From Betaproteobacteria bacterium (GTDB lineage Bacteria > Pseudomonadota > Gammaproteobacteria > Burkholderiales > SG8-41): DNA of 41,803 nt. The position numbers were made by a program, and so were the translations under genes. The notes under the pieces are model-generated. The model had not been told where the DNA came from and did no database searches. It saw only the letters and a program-made list of their open reading frames with translations. Below, one piece after another: positions 21,930 to 29,856 of the stretch (positions are counted from its first letter, which is position 1; the number at the start of each line of letters is the position of its first letter). The stretch covers positions 1 to 41,803 of the forward strand of contig JAHFRL010000030.1 in assembly GCA_023266235.1 (NCBI GenBank), in the 5' to 3' direction.

Positions 21930-21954
21930 CTGTACTCTGCTGCCTATAACGCTC

Positions 21955-21983
21955 AAAAAAGCAGGGTCGCTCCCTGCTTTTTT
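21955..21983 (+). terminator. Second, bidirectional-looking terminator after aceB
   Basis: A GCAGGG/CCCTGC stem with a 5-base loop has six A residues before it and six T residues after, so it could stop transcription from both sides. Confidence 0.85.
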
Positions 21984-22163
21984 GTTTTATAAGCCTGTGA
22001 TTTTCAGCGGCACAAGTAATTTATTTTTAAAAATCATGGATTTAGCTTGAAAACCCCATTCGAAATTGATACTTTTGTCAACGATTTTTTGACCAACACG
22101 TTAAAAACGGTGACCCTAAACCGGTCGGATTTCAAAAAATCAACCTTCATCAGAGGAAAAAAC

Positions 22164-22325
22164 ATGAGCAAACTACTTGCTGCTATCGTTGCTGTTATGT
22201 TCGCGTTCGGTACGACCGCTGTGCTCGCCGCCGACAAAGAAGCGAAAAAAGACGCGCCGAAGGTGAACTGCAAGGACCCGAAAAACAAAGACAACGCTGC
22301 ATGTAAACCCGCTCCCAAGAAGTAA
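22164..22325 (+). CDS. Small exported Lys-rich protein (53 aa)
   Basis: The protein starts MSKLLAAIVAVMFAFG and has a clear signal peptide with cleavage probably after AVLAA. A ~30-residue Lys/Asp-rich mature part follows, with two Cys (VNCKDPKNKDNAACK). AGAGGAAA precedes the ATG. An upstream in-frame start at 22047 would place the signal peptide internally and is rejected. The gene is isolated between strong terminators with an AT-rich leader. A small periplasmic protein is likely; the function is unknown. Confidence 0.75.
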   Translation: MSKLLAAIVAVMFAFGTTAVLAADKEAKKDAPKVNCKDPKNKDNAACKPAPKK

Positions 22326-22347
22326 TCTTTCTGTTTTTCAGGAAAAG

Positions 22348-22373
22348 GCAGGGCTACGGCCCTGCTTTTTTTT
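22348..22373 (+). terminator. Rho-independent terminator of the small exported protein gene
   Basis: A perfect 7-bp stem GCAGGGC/GCCCTGC with a stable TACG tetraloop is followed by eight T residues, 22 bp after the stop codon. Confidence 0.95.
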
Positions 22374-22415
22374 GGCGTGTGGTCCCGCTAACGCCAAGGC
22401 ACGGTCAGAATACAA

Positions 22416-23120
22416 CTAATTCCTGAGCTGGAAGCGGACCGGCACGTCGACCACATGTGCCACCGGGGTATCGCCACGCCGCGCCGGCACGAACGTCCAG
22501 CCCTGCACCGCCTTCAGCGCCGCCTCGTCGAGCACCGGCGCACCCGATGTCCGCGTCACCGCAACCTGCTCGGGCGCCCCGGCAGCGCTGACCTGCACGC
22601 GCAGCACCACCAGGCCTTCGAGCCCGAGTTTGCGCGCAATTGGCGGATAAGCAGGCCGCGGATTGTTCAAATAAGCAACATTGAAATGCGGCGGCTCGAT
22701 CGCATCGGCACGGCGCGGTGCATTCATCGCGGCCGGAGCTGTGGCGACGAGCGTCGGCGCGGGCGCATTTTCCGGTGCGGGCGTGACGGCCGGCAGTGCT
22801 GCTTCAACGCGTTCCATGACGGTCGGCCCGGGAGCGGGCACATGGTGCACGGGCTGCACCGGCACAACACGGTTGCTCGCCACGCGCGGCACAGGATTAC
22901 GTTCGGCCTGCGGCGGCGTACTCCCGATCAGCGATGGAGGTGCGGCTTCGAGCGTCACCGTCAGCGGTTGCGGCAACTCGGCTGGCAACCACCGCCAGTT
23001 GTTGAACAGCAGGCCGCCGGCAGCGGCGTGCACCGCGAGCGAAAAAAGCAGCGCAAGCAACAGCACCGGCGGCGGCCGATGCTGGCCGGCGAGACGCGAA
23101 TATTCGCGACTATCTGACAT
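22416..23120 (-). CDS. TonB-family energy transducer protein
   Basis: The 234-aa protein has one N-terminal membrane anchor (VLLLALLFSLAVHAAAGGLLF, including the conserved membrane His). A Pro/Ala-rich periplasmic linker follows, then a C-terminal TonB domain (RPAYPPIARKLGLEGLVVLRVQV...VQGWTFVPAR). It would transmit proton-motive force to outer-membrane receptors. No exbB or exbD is adjacent. The linker is shorter and less regular than the Pro-Glu/Pro-Lys stretch of classical TonB. Confidence 0.88.
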   Translation of the reverse strand: MSDSREYSRLAGQHRPPPVLLLALLFSLAVHAAAGGLLFNNWRWLPAELPQPLTVTLEAAPPSLIGSTPPQAERNPVPRVASNRVVPVQPVHHVPAPGPTVMERVEAALPAVTPAPENAPAPTLVATAPAAMNAPRRADAIEPPHFNVAYLNNPRPAYPPIARKLGLEGLVVLRVQVSAAGAPEQVAVTRTSGAPVLDEAALKAVQGWTFVPARRGDTPVAHVVDVPVRFQLRN

Positions 23121-23252
23121 CGGATTACGGTTTGGTTTACGCAGGCAGCCCGGGCTGGCCGACCTTGATCCGTAATTATGCCATCAAAACATCAGCACTT
23201 TGAGCGGGGCTACGCCAACCGTTAAAATGGCGCCATTAACGCTAATGACACC

Positions 23253-23424
23253 ATTTGGAAGACCACTGTGACGGTTGCCGCGGTGATCGAACGCGATGGC
23301 AGGTTCCTGCTGGTTGAAGGGGAAACCGCGCGTGGCGCGTTGTTTAACCAGCCGGCCGGGCACCGCGGGCTCGACGGGTCGCCGGTTACCGGCGTAATCC
23401 GCGCAACACCCGAACTCATTACTT
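23253..23424 (+). pseudogene. Decayed NUDIX hydrolase (NudJ-like) remnant
   Basis: From about 23253 the frame reads IWKTTVTVAAVIERDGRF, then LLVEGETARGALFNQPAGH. This is the N-terminus of the NUDIX protein that usually lies just before mnmA. Directly after the PAGH block, where the Nudix box should start, the sequence becomes unrelated and stops at 23422-23424. In another frame, STGRRLPA near 23371 resembles the normal C-terminal GRRYPL motif. This looks like an internal deletion of most of the gene with a frame change. The Nudix catalytic box is absent, so no activity is expected. Confidence 0.7.
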
Positions 23425-23441
23425 GCTGCAACTGATCCACG

Positions 23442-24518
23442 ATGGCCAGGCAACGCATAGTCGTCGGCATGTCGGGCGGGGTTGATTCCTCGGTCGCCGC
23501 CTGGCTGCTCAAAGAGCAGGGGTTCGATGTCGTCGGCCTGTTCATGAAGAACTGGGAAGACGATGACGATGAGCAATACTGCAACTCGCGCCAGGACCTG
23601 ATCGACGCGGTATCGGTGGCCGACAAAATCGGCATCGGGATCGAGGCCGTCAATTTTTCCGCCGCATACAAGGAGCGCGTATTCAGCGAATTCCTGCGCG
23701 AATTCCAGGCCGGCCGCACGCCGAATCCGGACGTGCTGTGCAACGCCGAAATCAAGTTCCGCTCGTTTCTCGACCACGCGCTGGCGATGGGCGCCGGGCG
23801 CATCGCGACCGGCCATTATGCGCGGGTGCGTGAAGTCGACGGGCTGTTTCAGCTGCTGAAGGCCGAGGACGGCACCAAGGACCAGAGCTATTTTCTGTAC
23901 CGGCTCAACCAGGCGCAACTGTCGAAAACGATGTTCCCGCTCGGCATGCTTTACAAGCGCGAAGTGCGCGACATCGCGCGCCAGGCGGGGCTGCCTAACC
24001 ACGACAAAAAGGACTCGACCGGCATCTGCTTCATCGGCGAGCGGCCGTTCCGCGAATTCCTGAACCGCTATCTACCGGCCGACCCCGGCGAGATCTGGAC
24101 GCTCGACGGGCGCATGGTCGGCCGCCACATGGGGCTCACGTTCTACACCATCGGGCAACGCCAGGGACTCGGCATCGGCGGGCAACGCGACGGTGACGGC
24201 GACGCCTGGTATGTCGCGGCGAAGGATATCCCCAATAACCGCCTGCTGGTGGTGCAGGGCCATGATAACGACGCGCTGCTGAAAAACACGCTGACCGGCA
24301 TCGATCTCAACTGGATCAGCGGCTCGCCCGCGCACTGCAAATGGGTCTACGGCGCGAAAACGCGCTACCGGCAAAAAGACGCGCCGTGCACCATCGCGCG
24401 CGTCGCTGCCGACAGCTGCGACATCGAATTCGCGGAACCGCAGTGGGCAGTGACGCCCGGCCAGTCAGTGGTGATCTACGAAAGCCGGGTGTGCCTCGGA
24501 GGAGGAATAATTCAGTAG
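23442..24518 (+). CDS. mnmA: tRNA-specific 2-thiouridylase MnmA
   Basis: This 358-aa enzyme puts sulfur on U34 of Lys, Glu and Gln tRNAs. The PP-loop [13 protein letters not shown] is present, with catalytic Cys100 in LCNAEIKF and Cys196 in [12 protein letters not shown]. The C-terminal beta-barrel domain is complete. The length is typical. The ATG lies 17 bp after the decayed nudJ remnant. In many proteobacteria these two genes are paired. Confidence 0.97.
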   Translation: MARQRIVVGMSGGVDSSVAAWLLKEQGFDVVGLFMKNWEDDDDEQYCNSRQDLIDAVSVADKIGIGIEAVNFSAAYKERVFSEFLREFQAGRTPNPDVLCNAEIKFRSFLDHALAMGAGRIATGHYARVREVDGLFQLLKAEDGTKDQSYFLYRLNQAQLSKTMFPLGMLYKREVRDIARQAGLPNHDKKDSTGICFIGERPFREFLNRYLPADPGEIWTLDGRMVGRHMGLTFYTIGQRQGLGIGGQRDGDGDAWYVAAKDIPNNRLLVVQGHDNDALLKNTLTGIDLNWISGSPAHCKWVYGAKTRYRQKDAPCTIARVAADSCDIEFAEPQWAVTPGQSVVIYESRVCLGGGIIQ

Positions 24519-24610
24519 GATTGAGTTATCAGGATTGAGGATTGAATTTCCAATACCGCGCGCCATGCGCGCCTGCCCCCTTACTCCTCAATCCTCGCTC
24601 CTCAATCCTA
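24516..24610. repeat. Nested inverted repeat between mnmA and the GST gene
   Basis: TAGGATTGAG (24516-24525) pairs with CTCAATCCTA (24601-24610), and inside it AGGATTGAGGA (24531-24541) pairs with TCCTCAATCCT (24585-24595). The spacer is about 43 bp. It lies between two converging genes and could act as a bidirectional terminator or be a dispersed repeat element. Confidence 0.85.
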
Positions 24611-25219
24611 GCTCTTTGGCGGTGCCGTGTCCTTGAACGGCGCGCGTTGCAGCAATTTTTCGAACAGCTTGGCGAGGTTCGGGTAAAGCCTGCGCCAGTT
24701 GAGATCGGGCAGGCGCAGGTCAAGAAAACCCAGGGCACAGCCGACCGCAATATCGGACAGGTTGTAAAGGTCGCCGCTGCACCACGGCCTGGTTCCGAGT
24801 TCTTCCGACATCGCCTTCAGCGCGCGGTCGATCTTGCCCTGCTGGCGCGCGATCCATTCCCCGCTTTGCTTGCCAGCCGGCCGCCGCTTTTCCATTACGA
24901 TCAGGACCGCGGCGTCGGTACAGCCGTCGGCAAGCGCTTCCCAGCGCCGCACCTGGATGCGGTGGCGCGTATCGTCCGGAATCAGCCGCGCCACCGGGCT
25001 CGCGTTGTCGAGGTGCTCGACGATTACGCGCGAGTCGAACAGCGTGGTCTCGTCATCGAGCACCAGCACCGGAATCTTGCCGAGCGGGTTGTATTCGGGA
25101 ACGTGCGTCGCGGCATCGCCGGGGTGATCAACCACAAAATCGTAATCAATGCGCTTTTCCGCCAGCACGATGCGTACTTTGCGGCTGAACGGGCTGGTCG
25201 GGCTTGCAATCAACTTCAT
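24608..25219 (-). CDS. Glutathione S-transferase family protein
   Basis: The 203-aa protein has an N-terminal thioredoxin-like domain (MKLIASPTSPFSRKVRIVLAEK with a SPFSRKV active-site region, then the PLGKIPVLVLDDETTLFDSRVI glutathione-binding block). A helical C-terminal domain follows. This layout and length are typical of bacterial GSTs with a catalytic Ser or Cys position. It is divergent from the selenoprotein glutaredoxin-like gene, sharing a ~170-bp promoter region. The substrate is unknown. Confidence 0.92.
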   Translation of the reverse strand: MKLIASPTSPFSRKVRIVLAEKRIDYDFVVDHPGDAATHVPEYNPLGKIPVLVLDDETTLFDSRVIVEHLDNASPVARLIPDDTRHRIQVRRWEALADGCTDAAVLIVMEKRRPAGKQSGEWIARQQGKIDRALKAMSEELGTRPWCSGDLYNLSDIAVGCALGFLDLRLPDLNWRRLYPNLAKLFEKLLQRAPFKDTAPPKS

Positions 25220-25378
25220 CTGTTATCCGCTTCCTCGGGTCGTGACAAGGTGAAAATTATATCATTCGATCAATTGTTCCTTTCCCGCCGCGACGACGTC
25301 ATGTCCGACACAAGCTGCCCGGCCATGATTGCTTGACGCGCCGGCGCTGCGGGTAGTAGGCTGCATGCTCTCCCCGTC

Positions 25379-25384
25379 TATAAC
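25379..25384 (+). promoter_or_regulatory. Candidate -10 box for leaderless expression of the Sec glutaredoxin-like gene
   Basis: TATAAC ends 6 bp before the ATG at 25391 and there is no Shine-Dalgarno sequence. If used, transcription would begin at or next to the A of the start codon. No good -35 box is seen; TTGACG at 25333 is too far upstream. Confidence 0.35.
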
Positions 25385-25390
25385 GCATAC

Positions 25391-26164
25391 ATGGGCTCCG
25401 TCGCCGACAAGTTCATCCTGTTCACCCAGCCCGGGTGAAGCAGCTGCCTCCGAGCGAAAGAGTTTCTTTCGAAAAAAAGCATCGATTTCGTCGCGATCGA
25501 CGTGCTCAATGACGCCGGCGGGCGCGAAAAGCTCCTCGCGCTCGGCGTGCGCAATGTGCCGGTCGTGGCCCGCGGCGGGCAGTTCGTATTCGGGCAGAAC
25601 CTCGAGGACGTCGCCGAGTTCGTCGGCCTGCAGGGCACCGGTCATAAGCCGCTGCCGCCCGAGCAATTGATCAAGAAATGGGTCCTCGTGCTGCGCGCCG
25701 TGCAGCGCTACCTCCGCCAGATGCCAAACGAGCGCCTGAACGAAAAGGTGATCGATAACCGCGACCGCTCGATCCGTCTGATGGGCCACCACGTGTTCCG
25801 CATCGGCGAGGCTTTCCTCGAAACCGCGGTCGACGGCGTCGAATACGCGGTACAGCTCGCCAACATTCCGCCCAGGGACGGCACTTTCGTGAGCGGTGAC
25901 GAGATCGCGCGTTACGGTGATACCGTCATTGCGCGGCTGCAAAAATGGTGGGACGAGCTTGCCGACAAATCATGCCAGCAGAAAGTGAAGACTTTCTTCG
26001 GCATGCAGCCGATATACATGCTCTACGAGCGCTCGACCTGGCACTCGGCGCAGCACGCGCGCCAGTTGATCGCCGTGCTCGAGCGCTTCGGCATCGAGCC
26101 CGACGGCCGTCTGACCGCTGAGGATCTCGCCGGCCTGCCGCTGCCTGAAAGGCTATGGGAATAA
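25391..26164 (+). CDS. Selenoprotein: glutaredoxin-like UxxC domain fused to a DinB-like domain
   Basis: The frame is open from ATG 25391 to 26164 apart from one TGA at 25436-25438, read here as Sec16, giving 257 aa. Residues around it read ILFTQPG-U-SSCLRAKEFL, a glutaredoxin/thioredoxin-fold active site with Sec replacing the first Cys of CxxC. The fold continues with DFVAIDVLND and the cis-Pro block NVPVVARGGQFVFGQ. From about residue 95 a DinB-like helical domain follows with His-rich blocks (RLMGHHVFRIGEAF, STWHSAQHARQL). A 6-bp hairpin with a 5-base loop lies 16 nt after the TGA. selA, selB and selC are in the same cluster. A redox enzyme, perhaps thiol- or mycothiol/glutathione-linked, is inferred. 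Starting after the TGA would delete the active site. Confidence 0.9.
25436..25471 (+). promoter_or_regulatory. UGA(Sec) codon and SECIS-like hairpin, glutaredoxin-like gene
   Basis: TGA at 25436-25438 is followed after 16 nt by CGAAAG (25455-25460), loop AGTTT, CTTTCG (25466-25471), a perfect 6-bp stem. The apical loop begins 22 nt after the UGA, in the range used by bacterial SelB. The loop has G followed by U, as expected. Confidence 0.75.
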
Positions 26165-26182
26165 GGATTTGAAGCGCACAAA

Positions 26183-26206
26183 AAACCTCGCGCGACGAGG
26201 TTTGTT
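26183..26206 (+). terminator. Terminator after the Sec glutaredoxin-like gene
   Basis: AAACCTCG pairs with CGAGGTTT (8 bp) around loop CGCGA and is followed by a T-rich stretch (TTTGTTTATT). It separates this gene from the UGSC genes, which therefore need their own promoter between about 26210 and 26428. Confidence 0.85.
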
Positions 26207-26428
26207 TATTGCATGCGCTTAAAGCGGGCGCAGGCGGACGCGGGCATCGAAGCACCGATGCATGCAATATAGTGCAGGCAAGCGCAGCAGTTGTGCAGGC
26301 ACTTTGACACGCATTGCGTGAGTCGGCTTGCTTTACGTTATTCCGGATTCATCAATCCTGCAGCGATGTATTGACTAAACAGTCGGGGCTTCTTAGCATT
26401 GCCGCTTCCCCGGATGAAAGGAACACCC

Positions 26429-27076
26429 ATGGCTGCCCTCGGTTTGACCATGCTTTCCCCGCTGGCGACGTATCTCGACGAAATCTCCGACGCGAGCAAG
26501 CTTGCCCCCCGTCCCGCCACGCTCGACGGCAAGGTCGTGGGCCTGCTGCCCAACTGGCGCCCGTCGGCGATCCACATCCTGCGGTCGCTCGGCGACCTGC
26601 TGCAGGAGCGCTACCGCCTGAAAGCGGTGATCATCGAGCAGCCGGTGCGCGAGCTGCCGCTGCGCGCGGGCAAACTGCTCGACACCATGAAAGAACAACT
26701 CGACAGCCTGGTCGGGCGCGTCGACGTTGTCATTACCGCGAGCGGCGACTGAGGGTCGTGCACGACGTGGTGTAGCCACGTCACGCCCGCCCTCGAAGAA
26801 CTCGGCATCCCCACGGTGATGGTGGTCACGGACACCTTCTCGAAATTCGCGCGCCGTATGTCGTCGACGCAGGGGTTTCCCTACGTCGTGATCGCGGAAA
26901 CCCCCAACCCGATCCGCCAGCTCGAGCCCGAGGCGCTGCGCCCGCGCGCCGAAGCGATGATCCAGACCGTGATCGACGGCCTCACGCTGCCGCCGGCCGA
27001 AATCCAGGCCCGCATGAAGGACGTCGTCAAACAGATCCACCCGCAGGGCGTCGCTCGTTCCACGATACCCGTATAG
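26429..27076 (+). CDS. UGSC-motif selenoprotein, copy 1
   Basis: The frame is open from ATG 26429 to TAG 27076 except for TGA at 26750-26752, read as Sec108, giving 215 aa. The motif after a hydrophobic strand is VVITASGD-U-GSCTTWCSH, then a second alpha/beta unit (ELGIPTVMVVTDTF, FPYVVIAETPNPI). The UxxC arrangement after a strand resembles the Sec site of glycine/betaine reductase protein B (UxxCxxC). A further Cys lies four residues after the GSC Cys. AAAGGAAC precedes the ATG; an earlier ATG at 26414 is possible. The partner gene begins 15 bp downstream. No function is known to me beyond the family name; a Sec-dependent redox catalytic subunit is inferred. Confidence 0.93.
26750..26782 (+). 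promoter_or_regulatory. UGA(Sec) codon and SECIS-like hairpin, UGSC copy 1
   Basis: TGA is followed by 11 nt and then GACGTGG (26764-26770), loop TGTAG, CCACGTC (26776-26782), a perfect 7-bp stem. The loop starts 18 nt after the UGA. The first 14 bases (TGAGGGTCGTGCAC) are identical to those of UGSC copy 2. Confidence 0.88.
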
Positions 27077-27091
27077 GAAGGGACTCCGCCG

Positions 27092-28111
27092 ATGATACAA
27101 GCGCAAGTACAACTTGCGGGCGAGTCGGTCGCTGAACTGCTGACGCGCAGTTACGAACATGCCTACGAGCAGGGCTGGACCGACGGCCTGCCGATCATCC
27201 CGGCCACGCCGGAAGCGGTGCAGCAGTTCGTCGCCGTCTCGGGCCGCAAGGCCGGCGACCTGATCGCCGTTCTGCCGCCCCGCAAGGGCCGCGCGACGGT
27301 CGAGGTGATCGCGGTGAACGCCATCATGGCGGGCTGCCGTCCGGAGTACATGCCGGTGCTGATCGCCGCGGTCGAAGGACTCACCGACCCGACGTATCCG
27401 CTGGAGTTGATGCAGGTCACCACCAACCCGATGACGCCGTTCCTGCTGGTGAACGGCCCGGTGCGCAAGCGGCTCGAAATCAACTACGGCACCGGCTGCC
27501 TGGGTCCCGGCTGGCGCGCGAACTCGACCATCGGCCGCGCGGTCCGCCTGATCCTGATCAACGGCGGCGGCGCCCTGCCCGGCGTCTATTCGAAGACGAG
27601 CTTCGGCTCGCCGCTGCGCTATTCGTATATCTGCGGCGAGAACGAGGAAGAAAATCCGTGGACGCCGTTCCATGTCGACCGCGGCTTCAAGCGCGGGGAC
27701 AGCACGGTCACCGTGTTCAAGGCCTCCAACTTCTGCAACATCTCCGGCGGCGAAGGCGTCGGCCCCGCGGAGATCCTGCGCCAGATCGCGACCAACATGC
27801 CGCCGATGTACGGCGGCGGCGACGGCGTGCTGCTGCTGCTCGGCGTCAATCATGCGCAATCGCTGCACGAGGCCGGGCTCACCAAGTGCGACATCCAGCA
27901 ACGCCTGTGGGAACTCGCGCGGCTGCCGGTCTCTCATTTCGCCGAAGCTTTCGCCTCCACCGAGCGAGGCGCCGGACGCGGCGACGCTGAAACCGTGTGG
28001 CGCGCACGCAGCCCCGACGAAATTTACATCGCGGTCGCCGGCGGACCCGGCCCGCAGAACGTTTACATCGGCGCGGGAATGCCGCAAACGCGGGTGATCC
28101 GGGGAATTTAG
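27092..28111 (+). CDS. UGSC-associated partner protein, copy 1
   Basis: The 339-aa soluble protein is paralogous to the gene at 32849 and to the C-terminal two thirds of the fusion at 35765. Shared blocks are TDGLPIIPATPE, the MAGCRPEYMPVLIAA segment, PFLLVNGPVRKRLEINYGTG and ANSTIGRAVRLILINGGG, plus a C-GE-x2-EE-x-PW-x-PFHV segment. Conserved Cys occur in MAGC, GTGC and YICGE. No cofactor motif is recognised. It lies 15 bp after UGSC copy 1 and has GGAAGGGA before the ATG. The fusion elsewhere in the window implies it forms a complex with the UGSC protein, perhaps as the substrate-binding subunit. Confidence 0.9.
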   Translation: MIQAQVQLAGESVAELLTRSYEHAYEQGWTDGLPIIPATPEAVQQFVAVSGRKAGDLIAVLPPRKGRATVEVIAVNAIMAGCRPEYMPVLIAAVEGLTDPTYPLELMQVTTNPMTPFLLVNGPVRKRLEINYGTGCLGPGWRANSTIGRAVRLILINGGGALPGVYSKTSFGSPLRYSYICGENEEENPWTPFHVDRGFKRGDSTVTVFKASNFCNISGGEGVGPAEILRQIATNMPPMYGGGDGVLLLLGVNHAQSLHEAGLTKCDIQQRLWELARLPVSHFAEAFASTERGAGRGDAETVWRARSPDEIYIAVAGGPGPQNVYIGAGMPQTRVIRGI

Positions 28112-28328
28112 CCGGCCGCGAAATGAATACCAGCCCCCGGCGCAATTGAGGCCGCGCGCGGCGGTATCCAGCGTATGGAGCCGTGAGGCCTCCGCAACTC
28201 CAGCCACCGCACAATTGCGCTAAACTGGCGGTTCCGCCATGCAGTGAAAGCCGCAGGATGTCGTCTTCCACATTCAATCCGCAGTCGCGCCCGTCGTGGC
28301 GCCCGCTCCACCGCGGCTGCCTGCCGCC

Positions 28329-29777
28329 ATGCTGAATCCCGCCGCCACCGCGCGTCGCGCGATTCCATCGGTCGACCGGCTGCTCAAACTTGACCCCGCC
28401 GGCGTCCTGATCGCCGAGTATGGCCGCCCGCTTGTCGTAGAAACCATCCGTGCCGTGCTCGATGAGCAGCGCGCGCTGCTCAACAGCGATGGCGCCGCAT
28501 CCCTCGATGAAGACTCGCTGCTCGCGACTTGCAGCGCGCGGCTGCGCGCCGCGACCAGCGCGTCGCTCAAGCCGGTATTCAACCTGACCGGCACCGTGCT
28601 GCACACCAATCTCGGCCGCGCGCTGCTGCCCCGCGCCGCCGTTGAAGCCGCGGTTACGGCGATGACGCGCGCAGTCAACCTCGAATACGATCTCGACGGC
28701 GGCGCGCGCGGCGAGCGCGATAGCCACGTCGAAGCGTGGCTCAAGCGCCTGACCGGCGCCGCAGCCGCGCTCGTCGTCAACAACAACGCCGCGGCGGTCT
28801 ACCTCGCGCTCAACACGCTCGCGCTGCGCCGCGAAGTGGTTGTGTCGCGCGGCGAGTTGATCGAGATCGGCGGCGCGTTCCGCATTCCCGACATCATGGC
28901 GCGCGCCGGCTGCCGTTTGCGCGAAGTCGGCACTACCAACCGCACCCATGCCAAGGATTACACCGGTGCAATCAACGCGCGCACCGCCGCGATCATGAAA
29001 GTGCATGCCAGCAATTACGCGATCCAGGGTTTCACCGCGAGCGTGCCGGAAACGGAGCTTGCCGCAATCGCGCGTGCGCACGAACTGCCGTTTATCGTCG
29101 ACCTCGGCAGCGGCACGCTCGTCGATCTCGAGCGCTACGGGCTGCCGCACGAACCGACGCCGCGCGAGACCATTGCCAACGGCGCCGATGTCGTGACCTT
29201 CAGCGGCGACAAGCTGCTCGGCGGCCCGCAGTGCGGGCTGATCGTCGGCAACGCGGCGCTGATCGCGAAGATACGCAAGAATCCGATGAAACGCGCGCTG
29301 CGCGTCGACAAGGTCACGCTCGCCGCGCTCGAGGCGACCTTGCGGCTCTACGCCGACCCCGAACGCGTTGCGCGCGAGCTGCCGACGCTGCGACTGCTGA
29401 CGCGTGCGCAGGTGGAGATTGAAGCGCAAGCCCGGCGCGTGCTGCCTGCAATCGCAGCGGCGGTCGCCCGCTGCGCCGACGCGCAAATTATCGCCTGCGC
29501 TAGCCAGATCGGCAGCGGCGCGCTGCCGGTCGATGCATTGCCGAGCGCCGGCATCGCGCTGACGCCCCGCGCCAAGCGCAGGGGCACGGCCGCAGCTGCG
29601 ATCGCCGATGCGTTTCGCGCGTTGCCGGTGCCGGTCATCGGCCGCGTCAAGGACGGCGCGTTCATCCTCGATTTGCGCTGCCTCGATGACGAAGCGGGCT
29701 TCATCGCCCAACTCGCCCGATTGAAGGTACGAGAAAACCTGGACGCAAAGACGCCAAGGCGCAAAGAAGAGCATTGA
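28329..29777 (+). CDS. selA: L-seryl-tRNA(Sec) selenium transferase SelA
   Basis: This 482-aa PLP enzyme converts Ser-tRNA(Sec) to Sec-tRNA(Sec) using selenophosphate. The start at 28329 gives [19 protein letters not shown]. With this start the PLP-binding Lys in [14 protein letters not shown] is residue 295, the same number as in the E. coli enzyme. Other family blocks are [16 protein letters not shown] and [10 protein letters not shown]-like sequence ([19 protein letters not shown]). The last ~10 codons (about [11 protein letters not shown]) are encoded by the left arm of an intergenic inverted repeat, so the original C-terminus may have been altered. selB follows after 79 bp. Confidence 0.97.
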   Translation: MLNPAATARRAIPSVDRLLKLDPAGVLIAEYGRPLVVETIRAVLDEQRALLNSDGAASLDEDSLLATCSARLRAATSASLKPVFNLTGTVLHTNLGRALLPRAAVEAAVTAMTRAVNLEYDLDGGARGERDSHVEAWLKRLTGAAAALVVNNNAAAVYLALNTLALRREVVVSRGELIEIGGAFRIPDIMARAGCRLREVGTTNRTHAKDYTGAINARTAAIMKVHASNYAIQGFTASVPETELAAIARAHELPFIVDLGSGTLVDLERYGLPHEPTPRETIANGADVVTFSGDKLLGGPQCGLIVGNAALIAKIRKNPMKRALRVDKVTLAALEATLRLYADPERVARELPTLRLLTRAQVEIEAQARRVLPAIAAAVARCADAQIIACASQIGSGALPVDALPSAGIALTPRAKRRGTAAAAIADAFRALPVPVIGRVKDGAFILDLRCLDDEAGFIAQLARLKVRENLDAKTPRRKEEH

Positions 29778-29839
29778 TGTTATTTCCTCCCCTGTTCCTG
29801 TTCTCGATTTTCTTCGCGTCTTTGCGTCTTTGCGTCGAG
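29741..29839. repeat. Inverted repeat between selA and selB (GACGCAAAGACGC type)
   Basis: The left arm (29741-29769, GGACGCAAAGACGCCAAGG start) and right arm (29812-29839, CTTCGCGTCTTTGCGTC start) are near-perfect reverse complements around a ~42-bp T-rich spacer. The left arm lies inside the selA reading frame. The same type of repeat recurs at 37524-37577, 38617-38793 and about 40527-40555. Confidence 0.88.
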
Positions 29840-29856
29840 GCTTTCAAGACAAAATC

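Noticed and set aside
26750-26752. UGA as the true stop of a 107-aa protein
   Set aside because: The frame continues for 107 more codons with good coding character. A 7-bp hairpin sits at SECIS distance, and two paralogues have UGA at the same UGSC position.
26757-26766. TCGTGCACGA palindrome after the UGA as the SECIS stem
   Set aside because: It would leave no loop, and in copy 2 the palindrome is broken, whereas the downstream 7-bp hairpin is conserved with covariation.
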